A stretch of 10,892 nucleotides of DNA, taken from Bacteroidota bacterium. GTDB lineage: Bacteria > Bacteroidota > Bacteroidia > Bacteroidales > Lentimicrobiaceae. Below, one piece after another: positions 1 through 5,717 of this stretch (the stretch's first letter is position 1; each line of letters starts with the position of its first letter). Location of the stretch: positions 1 to 10,892 of the forward strand of contig JAEYXG010000338.1 in the NCBI GenBank assembly GCA_023428585.1, read 5' to 3'. The notes below the pieces were generated by a model, which searched no databases, was not told the origin of the DNA, and saw only the letters and a program-made list of their open reading frames with translations. Made by a program: the position numbers and the translations under genes.

Positions 1-1648
1 ATGCCAGGCCTAACCCGGTACCTTCATAGATATCTTTAGAATGAAGTCGTTTAAATGATTCAAATATTACTTGGGAATAGATAGGATCAAACCCGACTCC
101 ATTGTCTGCAATGGTAATTTCGACATATTCCCCGTTCTTGTTGACAATACTGGATGATTGAATTGTAATTTTAGCGGCTTCACCCGGTTTGGTAAACTTT
201 ATAGAATTATTAATCAGATTATAAAACAATTGATAGAGCATAATCTTAGAACCTTCAACGATAGGCAAGTTATTAATTTCAAATTCTGCCTTTTTTGAAG
301 AAATCTGCAATTCAAGATCGAAGAGAATAGTATCGATAATTTCATTCAGATCTACCATGCTCATTTCCAGACTGGTATTTTGAAGTCTTGAGTAATGAAG
401 CACACCATCAATAATACTTTCAAGCCTTTCTGCGGATGATTCAATCCTGCTGAAATAGGTCATAGCACGACTTTGAGGATCATTATTGTTATCATCTTTA
501 ATCAGGGAAAGGAAAGTTTTTATTTTCCTGACAGGTTCTCTCAAATCATGGCTGGCCACATGGGCAAAGCTTAACAGGTCCTGATTTGATCTTTCCAGTT
601 CAACAGTACGTTCTGCAACCTGGCTTTTTAGCTTTTCAGCAAACAACTTGTGATCAGCATCTTCTTTAAGTCGCTGATTTATTGTTTGTTTCTTGTAATA
701 GTTGAAGATGAATGCACCACTGATAATAAAGATAGCCATCAATAGTATAATCCCTATCATTATGGTCTTGAAGTAAAGTTCATTGTACAACTCAGAAATA
801 TTGACTTTTACAACCAAAAACCAGGGAGTGCCTTCTATATGCCCTAAATTACTCAAAACCATATCACCTACATAATCCTGTCCTTTGAAAGAGCCTTTTC
901 TTCCCAGCGCAGCCATTACTGCCGGTACTACTGTATCAGTTAGAGGTAATTTGTAATTGAGCGCAGTATTTGGCAACTTCTTCATTTCATTAAGAAATAC
1001 TATACTGTCACCTTCTTTGCCTACAAGTATTGTTTCAGCTGTTTTGCTAGGTACAGGCCATTCCTGTATATAAGGGAAAAGAATTTTGTCAGGGTTAATT
1101 CTAAGAATCAAAACGGCAATAACCTTATCGTCATCAATAACAGGGGCCATCACATCATGATGGATCTGGCTGTGTGTTGGACAGTTGTAAAGGTCGTGAA
1201 CGATAATATCACGGGATAAAATAACCTGCTTAAGAACAGATTGAGTTGTTGAGTTAATGAAATAATTATCTTGAATACTAAAAATAAGGTCACCATCAGG
1301 AGTAGCAATAAGTATCTCTTCGTATTTATTGTCCTTTATTATCGGATACAGATAGCTCAATATACGACCTTTATCAAGCTTGCCTGTTTGGTTGAAATGG
1401 TTGACAAAATCAGGAATATGACTCCCTGTTGACAATAGCCGTGCTTCCCGCTTATTCTGCTCATACCAGTCAGCAATCTGGGTAGCTTTTAATTTGCCTA
1501 TAGATTGAAGGTCTTGGTACTTTTCCCTTTCCAGAAGGTGCTTCTCATACATGAAGTATAACAGGCCAAGGAAAAGCAGCAGTATTCCTGAGATTACGGA
1601 AATAATGATTGTAAACTTACGATAGAATGCCAGACTTCTAAACTGCAT
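1..1648 (-). CDS. Sensor histidine kinase with dCache-like extracytoplasmic sensor (C-terminus cut by window edge)
   Basis: An open frame runs from ATG at 1648 to the window edge, giving 549 codons without a stop; only the last part of the ATPase domain (and anything beyond it) is missing. It has membrane helix 1 at about residues 12-33, a periplasmic region at about 34-292 resembling a double Cache sensor (early WYEQNKREARLLS is typical), and helix 2 at about 293-318. A short coiled segment follows, then a HisKA domain with H-box FAHVASHDLREPVRKI (phospho-accepting His367). The HATPase_c domain shows an N-box (YNLINNSIKF, about 476-485), G1 DNGVGF (515-520), F-box FESFKRLH (529-536) and G2 GTGLGLA (543-549). 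By family knowledge it autophosphorylates on His in response to an extracytoplasmic ligand and passes phosphate to a response regulator. No regulator gene is visible here; it may lie beyond position 1 or be fused at the missing C-terminus. The frame stays open upstream of 1648, but that stretch is AT-rich and looks non-coding, so this ATG, directly before the first helix, is preferred. Confidence 0.93.
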   Translation of the reverse strand, partial: MQFRSLAFYRKFTIIISVISGILLLFLGLLYFMYEKHLLEREKYQDLQSIGKLKATQIADWYEQNKREARLLSTGSHIPDFVNHFNQTGKLDKGRILSYLYPIIKDNKYEEILIATPDGDLIFSIQDNYFINSTTQSVLKQVILSRDIIVHDLYNCPTHSQIHHDVMAPVIDDDKVIAVLILRINPDKILFPYIQEWPVPSKTAETILVGKEGDSIVFLNEMKKLPNTALNYKLPLTDTVVPAVMAALGRKGSFKGQDYVGDMVLSNLGHIEGTPWFLVVKVNISELYNELYFKTIMIGIILLMAIFIISGAFIFNYYKKQTINQRLKEDADHKLFAEKLKSQVAERTVELERSNQDLLSFAHVASHDLREPVRKIKTFLSLIKDDNNNDPQSRAMTYFSRIESSAERLESIIDGVLHYSRLQNTSLEMSMVDLNEIIDTILFDLELQISSKKAEFEINNLPIVEGSKIMLYQLFYNLINNSIKFTKPGEAAKITIQSSSIVNKNGEYVEITIADNGVGFDPIYSQVIFESFKRLHSKDIYEGTGLGLA

Positions 1649-1862
1649 GTATGAATTAATTATGACACAATTTGCGACAATGATCCAAATAATCCAAATA
1701 TTAAAATCAACTAACCAAATATGAATGGATTTGTTTTTGAAAAGTTTAAATGCAATTCGGTCACTGATCCTTTTCTTGGTAGCAATAAAAATAATTGGGT
1801 AGCCCAAATGAATTAGTCAGGCATATTTTTATGAAATAGTCCAAATATTTCTTCTCTATTTC

Positions 1863-1893
1863 TTTGAATTCCATAATAAACACATTATATTTG
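1863..1893 (+). promoter_or_regulatory. Bacteroidota-type promoter for the DUF1254 gene
   Basis: TTTG at 1863-1866 and TATATTTG at 1886-1893 are separated by exactly 19 bp, matching the Bacteroidota housekeeping consensus TTTG-N19-TAnnTTTG. Transcription would start near 1900, giving a leader of about 230 nt before the ATG at 2133. Such a long leader leaves room for post-transcriptional control, but no known riboswitch was recognised. Confidence 0.6.
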
Positions 1894-1901
1894 TATCATC
1901 A

Positions 1902-1909
1902 CAAATCTA
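1902..1909 (-). promoter_or_regulatory. Candidate -7 box for the histidine kinase gene
   Basis: On the minus strand this reads TAGATTTG, a full match to TAnnTTTG, but no TTG is found 19-21 bp upstream. It lies about 255 bp before the kinase start and partly overlaps the initiation region of the plus-strand promoter, so the two could compete. Evidence is weak. Confidence 0.25.
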
Positions 1910-2132
1910 CCTAGAATAGATATACTGCCTTTGTAATATGCCTGCAGAAGGCATCATCACCGCTTCCCCCCGGAAATTAAGTAAGCTTAACGAACTGTCA
2001 ATATTCCGATCATTATTGGAAGTCCCAACTTTGGGTAATCTAGTAAAAAATCATAAGTCAATGTGGTTTCGAATTTATATCCGAGAGTACTTATAAATAT
2101 TAGTTCCCACTATAACAGATCAAACATCACAC

Positions 2133-3653
2133 ATGAAAAAGATCACATTTTTAAAGCTAGTTACGACCATGGTTTTACTAGCACATCAGGCAACAACAAC
2201 AACAGTGGATGCTCAGGTAAGATACAAAATGACCACCGACATTCCTCCATCCATTACCACCCCCGACAGTGTTGAGACATCACTCGGCATGCTGAGGTTT
2301 TTTGATGGTTACCCTGATGCAGAGACTTCCAGGAAGGTGTATGAAAATCTTGACTTCCAACGAGGCGTGCAGGTGTTCCTCAACAATATACCAGCGGCAT
2401 CTGCCTATTCATGTCGAACCGGAATCAGAACCTTTGGGCCTGACAATCAGACTGTACTGATTGGCGAGTTTCTTCTTGATTCACGCAGTCTGTTACTCAC
2501 CGGGAACACCGAAACCATTTACAGTATCACCTGGCTAAGTACAAAGGACGGACCTTTGGTGATTGAAATGCCCGCCGGAGTTCTTGGAATGATTGATGAT
2601 TTCTGGTTCCGGTTCGTAAGTGATGTAGGTTTGCCCGGTCCGGATAAGGGTCAGGGTGGAAGATACCTGCTACTTCCGCCGGGATATAATGGCAATATTC
2701 CACAAGGCTATTTTGTGATACGTTCACAAACCTACGGGAATTTCTTTTTCTTCCGCATTTTCTCCGTAAATGGCGATGTGACCAAAGGGATTGAGGATAC
2801 AAAAAAGACTTACCGTGCCTATCCGCTTGCATCAGCTGCAAATCCTCCGACAATGAACTTCGTTAACTTCTCAGGAAAATACTTTAACACCATCCACTCC
2901 AACGACTTCTCATTTTTCGAAGAAGTGAACCATGTTGTCCAGGAAGAACCGTTGGATGCCGTTGATCCGGAGAATAGAGGTATGCTTGCAGCCATCGGCA
3001 TTCAAAAGGGAAAATCCTTTTCGCCAGATGCCCGTATGAAACGCATACTCATTGATGCAGTTGCTGTAGGTAATGCCACTGCACGTTCAATTGTTTTCAG
3101 TTCACGCAATCCAGAAGCTTACTATTATCCGAATAGTGCATGGAAGATGTTCTTTGTTGGCAAGAATAAAGACTTTTCTCCTGAAGGTGTTCTTGATCCG
3201 GATGCCCGGTCATACTATTATTATATAGGTAGTGGAAACAGCCCTTCATGTTTTGAGAAGAGCGTTGGCCACCTTTCTCAATATGCACTCGCAGACCGGG
3301 ATAGCAATGGCCAGTACCTTGATGGCTCAATGAGCTATCGGCTGCACCTTCCCGGTAATATTCCCGCAAATAATTTCTGGTCGTTGCTTGTATATGATCC
3401 CCAGACCCGTTCGATTCTTCAGACGGATCAGCAGTTTTCTAGCATAAGCAGCCTGAGAAAAGATATCATTATCAATCCCGACTCTTCAGTGGATGTGTAT
3501 TTCGGCCCAAAACCGCCTTCCGGAAAAGAGGTCAATTGGATAATGACTGTTCCGGGTAAAGGATGGTGGCTTACCTTACGGCTCTATGGTGTATTGGAAC
3601 CATGGTTTGATAAGACGTGGCGACCTGGAGAGATTGAATTAACAACTAAGTAG
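2133..3653 (+). CDS. Exported DUF1254/DUF1214 domain protein
   Basis: The product is 506 residues with an N-terminal signal peptide (basic start, hydrophobic stretch at about 8-18, likely cleavage after VDA at residue 27), so it should be exported to the periplasm or beyond. A DUF1254 region spans roughly residues 95-230 (TIYSITWLSTKDGPLVIEMP, then GGRYLLLPP). A DUF1214 region spans about 395-500, with the family's characteristic ANNFWSLLVYDPQTRS, LQTDQQF, YFGPKPP, NWIMTVPGKGWW and LEPWFDKTWRPGEIEL. This two-domain order and length match the common family members, whose biochemical role is not established. The gene appears monocistronic, with its own promoter upstream and a terminator 60 bp downstream. 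Five sampled 60-base blocks average about 46% GC against about 35% in the TPR-CHAT gene, which may mean later acquisition. The start fits because the signal peptide begins immediately. Confidence 0.92.
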   Translation: MKKITFLKLVTTMVLLAHQATTTTVDAQVRYKMTTDIPPSITTPDSVETSLGMLRFFDGYPDAETSRKVYENLDFQRGVQVFLNNIPAASAYSCRTGIRTFGPDNQTVLIGEFLLDSRSLLLTGNTETIYSITWLSTKDGPLVIEMPAGVLGMIDDFWFRFVSDVGLPGPDKGQGGRYLLLPPGYNGNIPQGYFVIRSQTYGNFFFFRIFSVNGDVTKGIEDTKKTYRAYPLASAANPPTMNFVNFSGKYFNTIHSNDFSFFEEVNHVVQEEPLDAVDPENRGMLAAIGIQKGKSFSPDARMKRILIDAVAVGNATARSIVFSSRNPEAYYYPNSAWKMFFVGKNKDFSPEGVLDPDARSYYYYIGSGNSPSCFEKSVGHLSQYALADRDSNGQYLDGSMSYRLHLPGNIPANNFWSLLVYDPQTRSILQTDQQFSSISSLRKDIIINPDSSVDVYFGPKPPSGKEVNWIMTVPGKGWWLTLRLYGVLEPWFDKTWRPGEIELTTK

Positions 3654-3715
3654 CAAAGAGTTAAGTGACTATATCGCAGAATATCCAGGCGATTCATTCC
3701 GTCACAATTAAATCA

Positions 3716-3747
3716 AAAAGCACCTGCAATAATTTGCAAGTGCTTTT
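3716..3747. terminator. Bidirectional terminator between the DUF1254 gene and tRNA-Pro
   Basis: Arms 3716-3728 and 3735-3747 pair (AAAAGCAC-n-TGCA with TGCA-n-GTGCTTTT, one mismatch) around a 6-nt ATAATT loop. T-runs follow on both strands. It can end the plus-strand DUF1254 transcript and the minus-strand tRNA transcript, whose genes converge here. Confidence 0.75.
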
Positions 3748-3758
3748 ATTTCAATTAG

Positions 3759-3832
3759 TCGGAGTGGTCAGACTCGAACTGACGACCACTTGCACCCCAT
3801 GCAAGTACGCTAGCCAACTGCGCCACACCCCG
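3759..3832 (-). tRNA. tRNA-Pro (anticodon GGG)
   Basis: The minus strand folds into a complete 74-nt cloverleaf. The acceptor is CGGGGTG/CACTCCG with C1-G72, typical of proline tRNAs, and discriminator A73. The D arm is GCGC/GCGT with loop AGTTGGCTA. The anticodon stem CTTGC/GCAAG encloses loop ATGGGGT, with U33 followed by GGG at 34-36 and G37. The T arm is GTCAG/CTGAC with loop TTCGAGT. The 3' CCA is not encoded (the DNA continues CTA), so it must be added enzymatically. The anticodon reads CCC/CCU proline codons. Confidence 0.95.
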
Positions 3833-3843
3833 GTAATGAAGTG

Positions 3844-3876
3844 CAAATTTACAAAAGAAATCCATTACAATGCAAA
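3844..3876 (-). promoter_or_regulatory. Promoter of tRNA-Pro
   Basis: On the minus strand, TTTG (3876-3873) and TAAATTTG (3851-3844) are separated by 21 bp, a good fit to the Bacteroidota consensus. Initiation about 7 bp downstream would leave a leader of only some 5 nt before the tRNA 5' end at 3832. Confidence 0.55.
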
Positions 3877-3933
3877 TCATGGATGATTATTAAAAAAATC
3901 ATTGCACAAAAGGAAGGCAGCATAAATAAAAAA

Positions 3934-3951
3934 AACCGGAAAATTCCGGTT
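3934..3951. terminator. Terminator of the sigma/anti-sigma operon
   Basis: AACCGGAAAATTCCGGTT is a perfect inverted repeat that can form a 7-bp stem with a 4-nt loop. On the minus strand it is followed by an 8-T run and lies about 37 bp after the anti-sigma stop codon. A shorter T-run on the plus strand makes it potentially bidirectional. Confidence 0.75.
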
Positions 3952-3987
3952 CTTTTTATAATATCAATGATCCTTTAGTGGGGGTTG

Positions 3988-4746
3988 TTACTGTCGACCA
4001 AGATTAGCCAGAATCTTTTCAGCTTCTTTTTTATGGTAGTTATTTTGGTCAACTGCGATTTTTCTGAATTCATAAACGGCAGAATCAATCTGTTCGTTTT
4101 TAAGGTAACACAATCCCAGGTACCATTCAGCATGTTCGACATAAAGGCTATTTCCGTCATGAACAATAAAATTGAAAGCTTTAACAGCATCATCAATTCT
4201 ATCAGTTTCTATGTAAGAAATTCCGCTATAGAACCAGACTGCCATATTAGAGCTGTCCCTGTCGAGTATTTCAGCAAATAGCAGGGAAGCACCCTGAAAG
4301 TCTTTCTGTTGAAACTTCAAAACAGCCTCTACGATATTAGCATTACCAGAACGTGTGAGTTCAATGGATCTGTCTGAATCATAGTACATACTGAATAGTT
4401 TTTCAGGCGTGTAGGAGCGCTGTTGAGTAAACAAAAGGGCACCTCCAGTAATCATAAGTACAGCAATAGCTGCTGCTGCTGCCAACTGCCATCTATGCGG
4501 TTGAAGCCTTACTATTCTAGGTGCTTTCATTTGTTTGCTCTCATTATAAACACTTAAAAGCTTTCTCCGAAACTCAACAACATCTTCATCTAAAAGAATC
4601 TTGTCAAGGTCTTTGTCGAGCTTAAGTTCAGTCGACAATTCAGCATTGGATTGCAATTCATTGCTGAACCATCGGAGTTCATCCTCATTCATTTCCCCGG
4701 CAAGAAATCTTTCGATAAGCTGGGAATACTTGAGTTTTCTAGTCAT
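3988..4746 (-). CDS. Membrane anti-sigma-like protein with periplasmic TPR repeats
   Basis: From ATG at 4746 the product is 252 residues. The N-terminal part (about 1-84) is cytoplasmic, helical and charged, with a start (YSQLIERFLAGEMNEDELRWF) typical of Bacteroidota anti-sigma proteins; no Cys/His zinc motif is present. One membrane helix follows (about 86-107, WQLAAAAAIAVLMITGGALL). The remainder, about 108-252, should lie in the periplasm and contains about three TPR-like helical hairpins (roughly 137-165, 168-198, 205-235; e.g. WFYSGISYIETDRIDDAVKAF). The ATG overlaps the end of the sigma gene by 8 nt (ATGACTAG), implying translational coupling. An ATG 30 nt further upstream exists but would lengthen the overlap and add a non-family N-terminus. 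The anti-sigma role is inferred from operon position, topology and N-terminal style. Confidence 0.82.
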   Translation of the reverse strand: MTRKLKYSQLIERFLAGEMNEDELRWFSNELQSNAELSTELKLDKDLDKILLDEDVVEFRRKLLSVYNESKQMKAPRIVRLQPHRWQLAAAAAIAVLMITGGALLFTQQRSYTPEKLFSMYYDSDRSIELTRSGNANIVEAVLKFQQKDFQGASLLFAEILDRDSSNMAVWFYSGISYIETDRIDDAVKAFNFIVHDGNSLYVEHAEWYLGLCYLKNEQIDSAVYEFRKIAVDQNNYHKKEAEKILANLGRQ

Positions 4747-5320
4747 CGGACAGGAATTTTTGGCACTTCGGATCATTGATTATTCTCTTCTTTAACTCTT
4801 CCTTACAGAGGTATTTTCTGGTTTTGGCATATTTTTCGGTTTTGTAACCCATTTCTACTGCAATATCCTTGAGTGACACTTTCTTCAGAAAAAGAAGGAG
4901 AACTTTCTGGCAGTCATCGTTCAGCGTCAGGAAATGCTGCTGATACAATCTGAATTTTTCCAGTTCATCCTGATTCTTCTCACTTAATGCATAGTCGGTC
5001 ATTGTAATATATGTTTCAACATCACTGAACTCCCTGGAGAATTGCTTGCGTTTGCTAAGCTTTTGTAACCAAAGATTTCGGCTGACCGAATACAGGTAAG
5101 TACGAAAAGAGCAACTCAAATCAAACTCATTTGCCTTGATCTTTTTGAAGACAATAATCAAACTGTCTTGAAAAACATCTTCAGCATCTTCCTCACTCCC
5201 ATTGTTTTTAGTGACTAAAAACAATATCATGGGGAACAACTCCTGATAAATGTATTTGATGATGTAATCACTTCTGAGCCTCAGTCCTTCAATGATTGCT
5301 TCATCAGAATAATGAATCAT
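4739..5320 (-). CDS. ECF-type RNA polymerase sigma-70 family factor
   Basis: The product is 193 residues, the usual ECF size, with only sigma regions 2 and 4. Region 2 lies at about 20-95 and includes GSEEDAEDVFQDSLIIVFKK and FRTYLYSVSRNLWLQKL (the 2.3/2.4 promoter-melting and -10 contact helix). Region 4 lies at about 125-180, with the helix-turn-helix around VSLKDIAVEMGYKTEKYAKT for the -35 element. Between them is an acidic linker. It should direct RNA polymerase to a small regulon and be held inactive by the anti-sigma encoded immediately downstream. The start is about 30 bp from a conserved promoter-like element shared with the divergent secreted-protein gene, which suggests autoregulation. 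The exact ECF subgroup was not assigned. Confidence 0.92.
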   Translation of the reverse strand: MIHYSDEAIIEGLRLRSDYIIKYIYQELFPMILFLVTKNNGSEEDAEDVFQDSLIIVFKKIKANEFDLSCSFRTYLYSVSRNLWLQKLSKRKQFSREFSDVETYITMTDYALSEKNQDELEKFRLYQQHFLTLNDDCQKVLLLFLKKVSLKDIAVEMGYKTEKYAKTRKYLCKEELKKRIINDPKCQKFLSDD

Positions 5321-5324
5321 AGTT

Positions 5325-5359
5325 CGTTACTTTATCCGTTTTTTACAAAAAGGTAATAC
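5325..5359 (-). promoter_or_regulatory. Conserved promoter-like element upstream of the ECF sigma gene
   Basis: On the minus strand this begins GTATTACCTTTT and, after 9 bases, continues AACGGATAAA, ending in ACG just before the sigma start (4 nt to the ATG at 5320). It matches the plus-strand element at 5496-5530 at 24 of 35 positions with no gaps. The likely reading is a promoter recognised by the ECF sigma factor itself; which part is -35 and which -10 is not settled. TACCTTTT alone also resembles TAnnTTTG. Confidence 0.5.
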
Positions 5360-5495
5360 GGGTATCTAAAATTTTATTTTTTTTCTTTAGTGCCTGATAA
5401 TCTATCTGATACATAATTTCAATCATGGCATCATCTTGAATATCAATATTTTAAAAGATTCACTCGAAATAATGTAAAAAAATATGTCATTTTTG

Positions 5496-5530
5496 GTATT
5501 ACCTTTTCCCATTTAACCGATTAATGGACG
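5496..5530 (+). promoter_or_regulatory. Conserved promoter-like element upstream of the secreted-protein gene
   Basis: GTATTACCTTTT at 5496-5507 is followed at 5515-5524 by AACCGATTAA and ends in ACG at 5528-5530, aligned without gaps to the mirror copy before the sigma gene. If it is a promoter, the transcript would start near 5530 and have a leader of about 190 nt. GGTATTACC at 5495-5503 is also a short palindrome, so a repressor or activator site is an alternative reading. Confidence 0.5.
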
Positions 5531-5532
5531 TA

Positions 5533-5561
5533 AAGGTATCTCATTTTAACAGAGAATACCT
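5533..5561. repeat. Imperfect inverted repeat AAGGTATCTC / GAGAATACCT
   Basis: Arms AGGTATCTC (5534-5542) and GAGAATACCT (5552-5561) are inverted copies with a one-base bulge, separated by 9 bp. It lies just downstream of the plus-strand promoter-like element, so it could be a dyad operator or a hairpin in the leader RNA. Confidence 0.45.
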
Positions 5562-5582
5562 GTTACAGTTTCAATTTTTCAG

Positions 5583-5590
5583 TATATTTG
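5583..5590 (+). promoter_or_regulatory. Candidate housekeeping -7 box for the secreted-protein gene
   Basis: TATATTTG is a full match to TAnnTTTG about 128 bp before the ATG at 5718, but no TTG stands at the expected 19-21 bp upstream. It may be a secondary promoter or chance in AT-rich DNA. Confidence 0.3.
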
Positions 5591-5717
5591 GCGCTTAAAA
5601 AAATAACATATTAGGTAATATTCTGGATGAGCAGGTGCTTACCACAACATGACAAAAGTAACTAACTTCTGATATTTATCAAAATAAAGAAATACTTAAT
5701 CCCAAACCCCTTTCAAG

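Larger units (their letters stand above)
1649..2132. other. Gene-free divergent intergenic region (484 bp)
   Basis: This region separates the minus-strand histidine kinase from the plus-strand DUF1254 gene, and no convincing coding frame is seen. It is AT-rich and contains a good plus-strand promoter and a weaker minus-strand -7 box (listed separately). The predicted DUF1254 leader of about 230 nt holds two small hairpins: ATGCCT/AGGCAT with a 5-nt loop at 1938-1954, and CCCA/TGGG at 2024-2035. The word CCAAAT recurs five times between 1685 and 1846. Whether any of these is regulatory cannot be decided from sequence. Confidence 0.7.
5321..5717. other. Divergent control region between the sigma gene and the secreted-protein gene (397 bp)
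   Basis: No coding frame is supported. The region is AT-rich and carries two mirror-oriented copies of a 35-bp promoter-like element (at 5325-5359 and 5496-5530), an imperfect inverted repeat at 5533-5561, and a TATATTTG box at 5583-5590. The words GGTAT, GGTAAT or their complements recur at 5352, 5362, 5495, 5535, 5557 and 5614. This density suggests a real regulatory region rather than filler. Confidence 0.65.

Noticed and set aside
1649..1800. Upstream extension of the histidine kinase frame
   Set aside because: The frame is open upstream of 1648, but it is AT-rich, adds no recognisable domain, and would place extra residues before the first membrane helix. The nearby ATG is the simpler start.
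2063..2275. Plus-strand 70-codon frame overlapping the start of the DUF1254 gene
   Set aside because: It shares DNA with the signal peptide of the supported gene in another frame and gives a low-complexity product.
2527..3369. Minus-strand open frames inside the DUF1254 gene (108, 60 and 90 codons)
   Set aside because: They overlap a well-supported gene in antisense and show no family resemblance.
3759..3832. tRNA-Pro as an integration site for a mobile element
   Set aside because: No second copy of the tRNA 3' end, integrase gene or phage gene was found in the window.
3665..3886. Plus-strand 73-codon open frame across the tRNA and terminator
   Set aside because: It runs through a complete tRNA-Pro gene on the opposite strand and a terminator hairpin, and the translation has no recognisable protein character.
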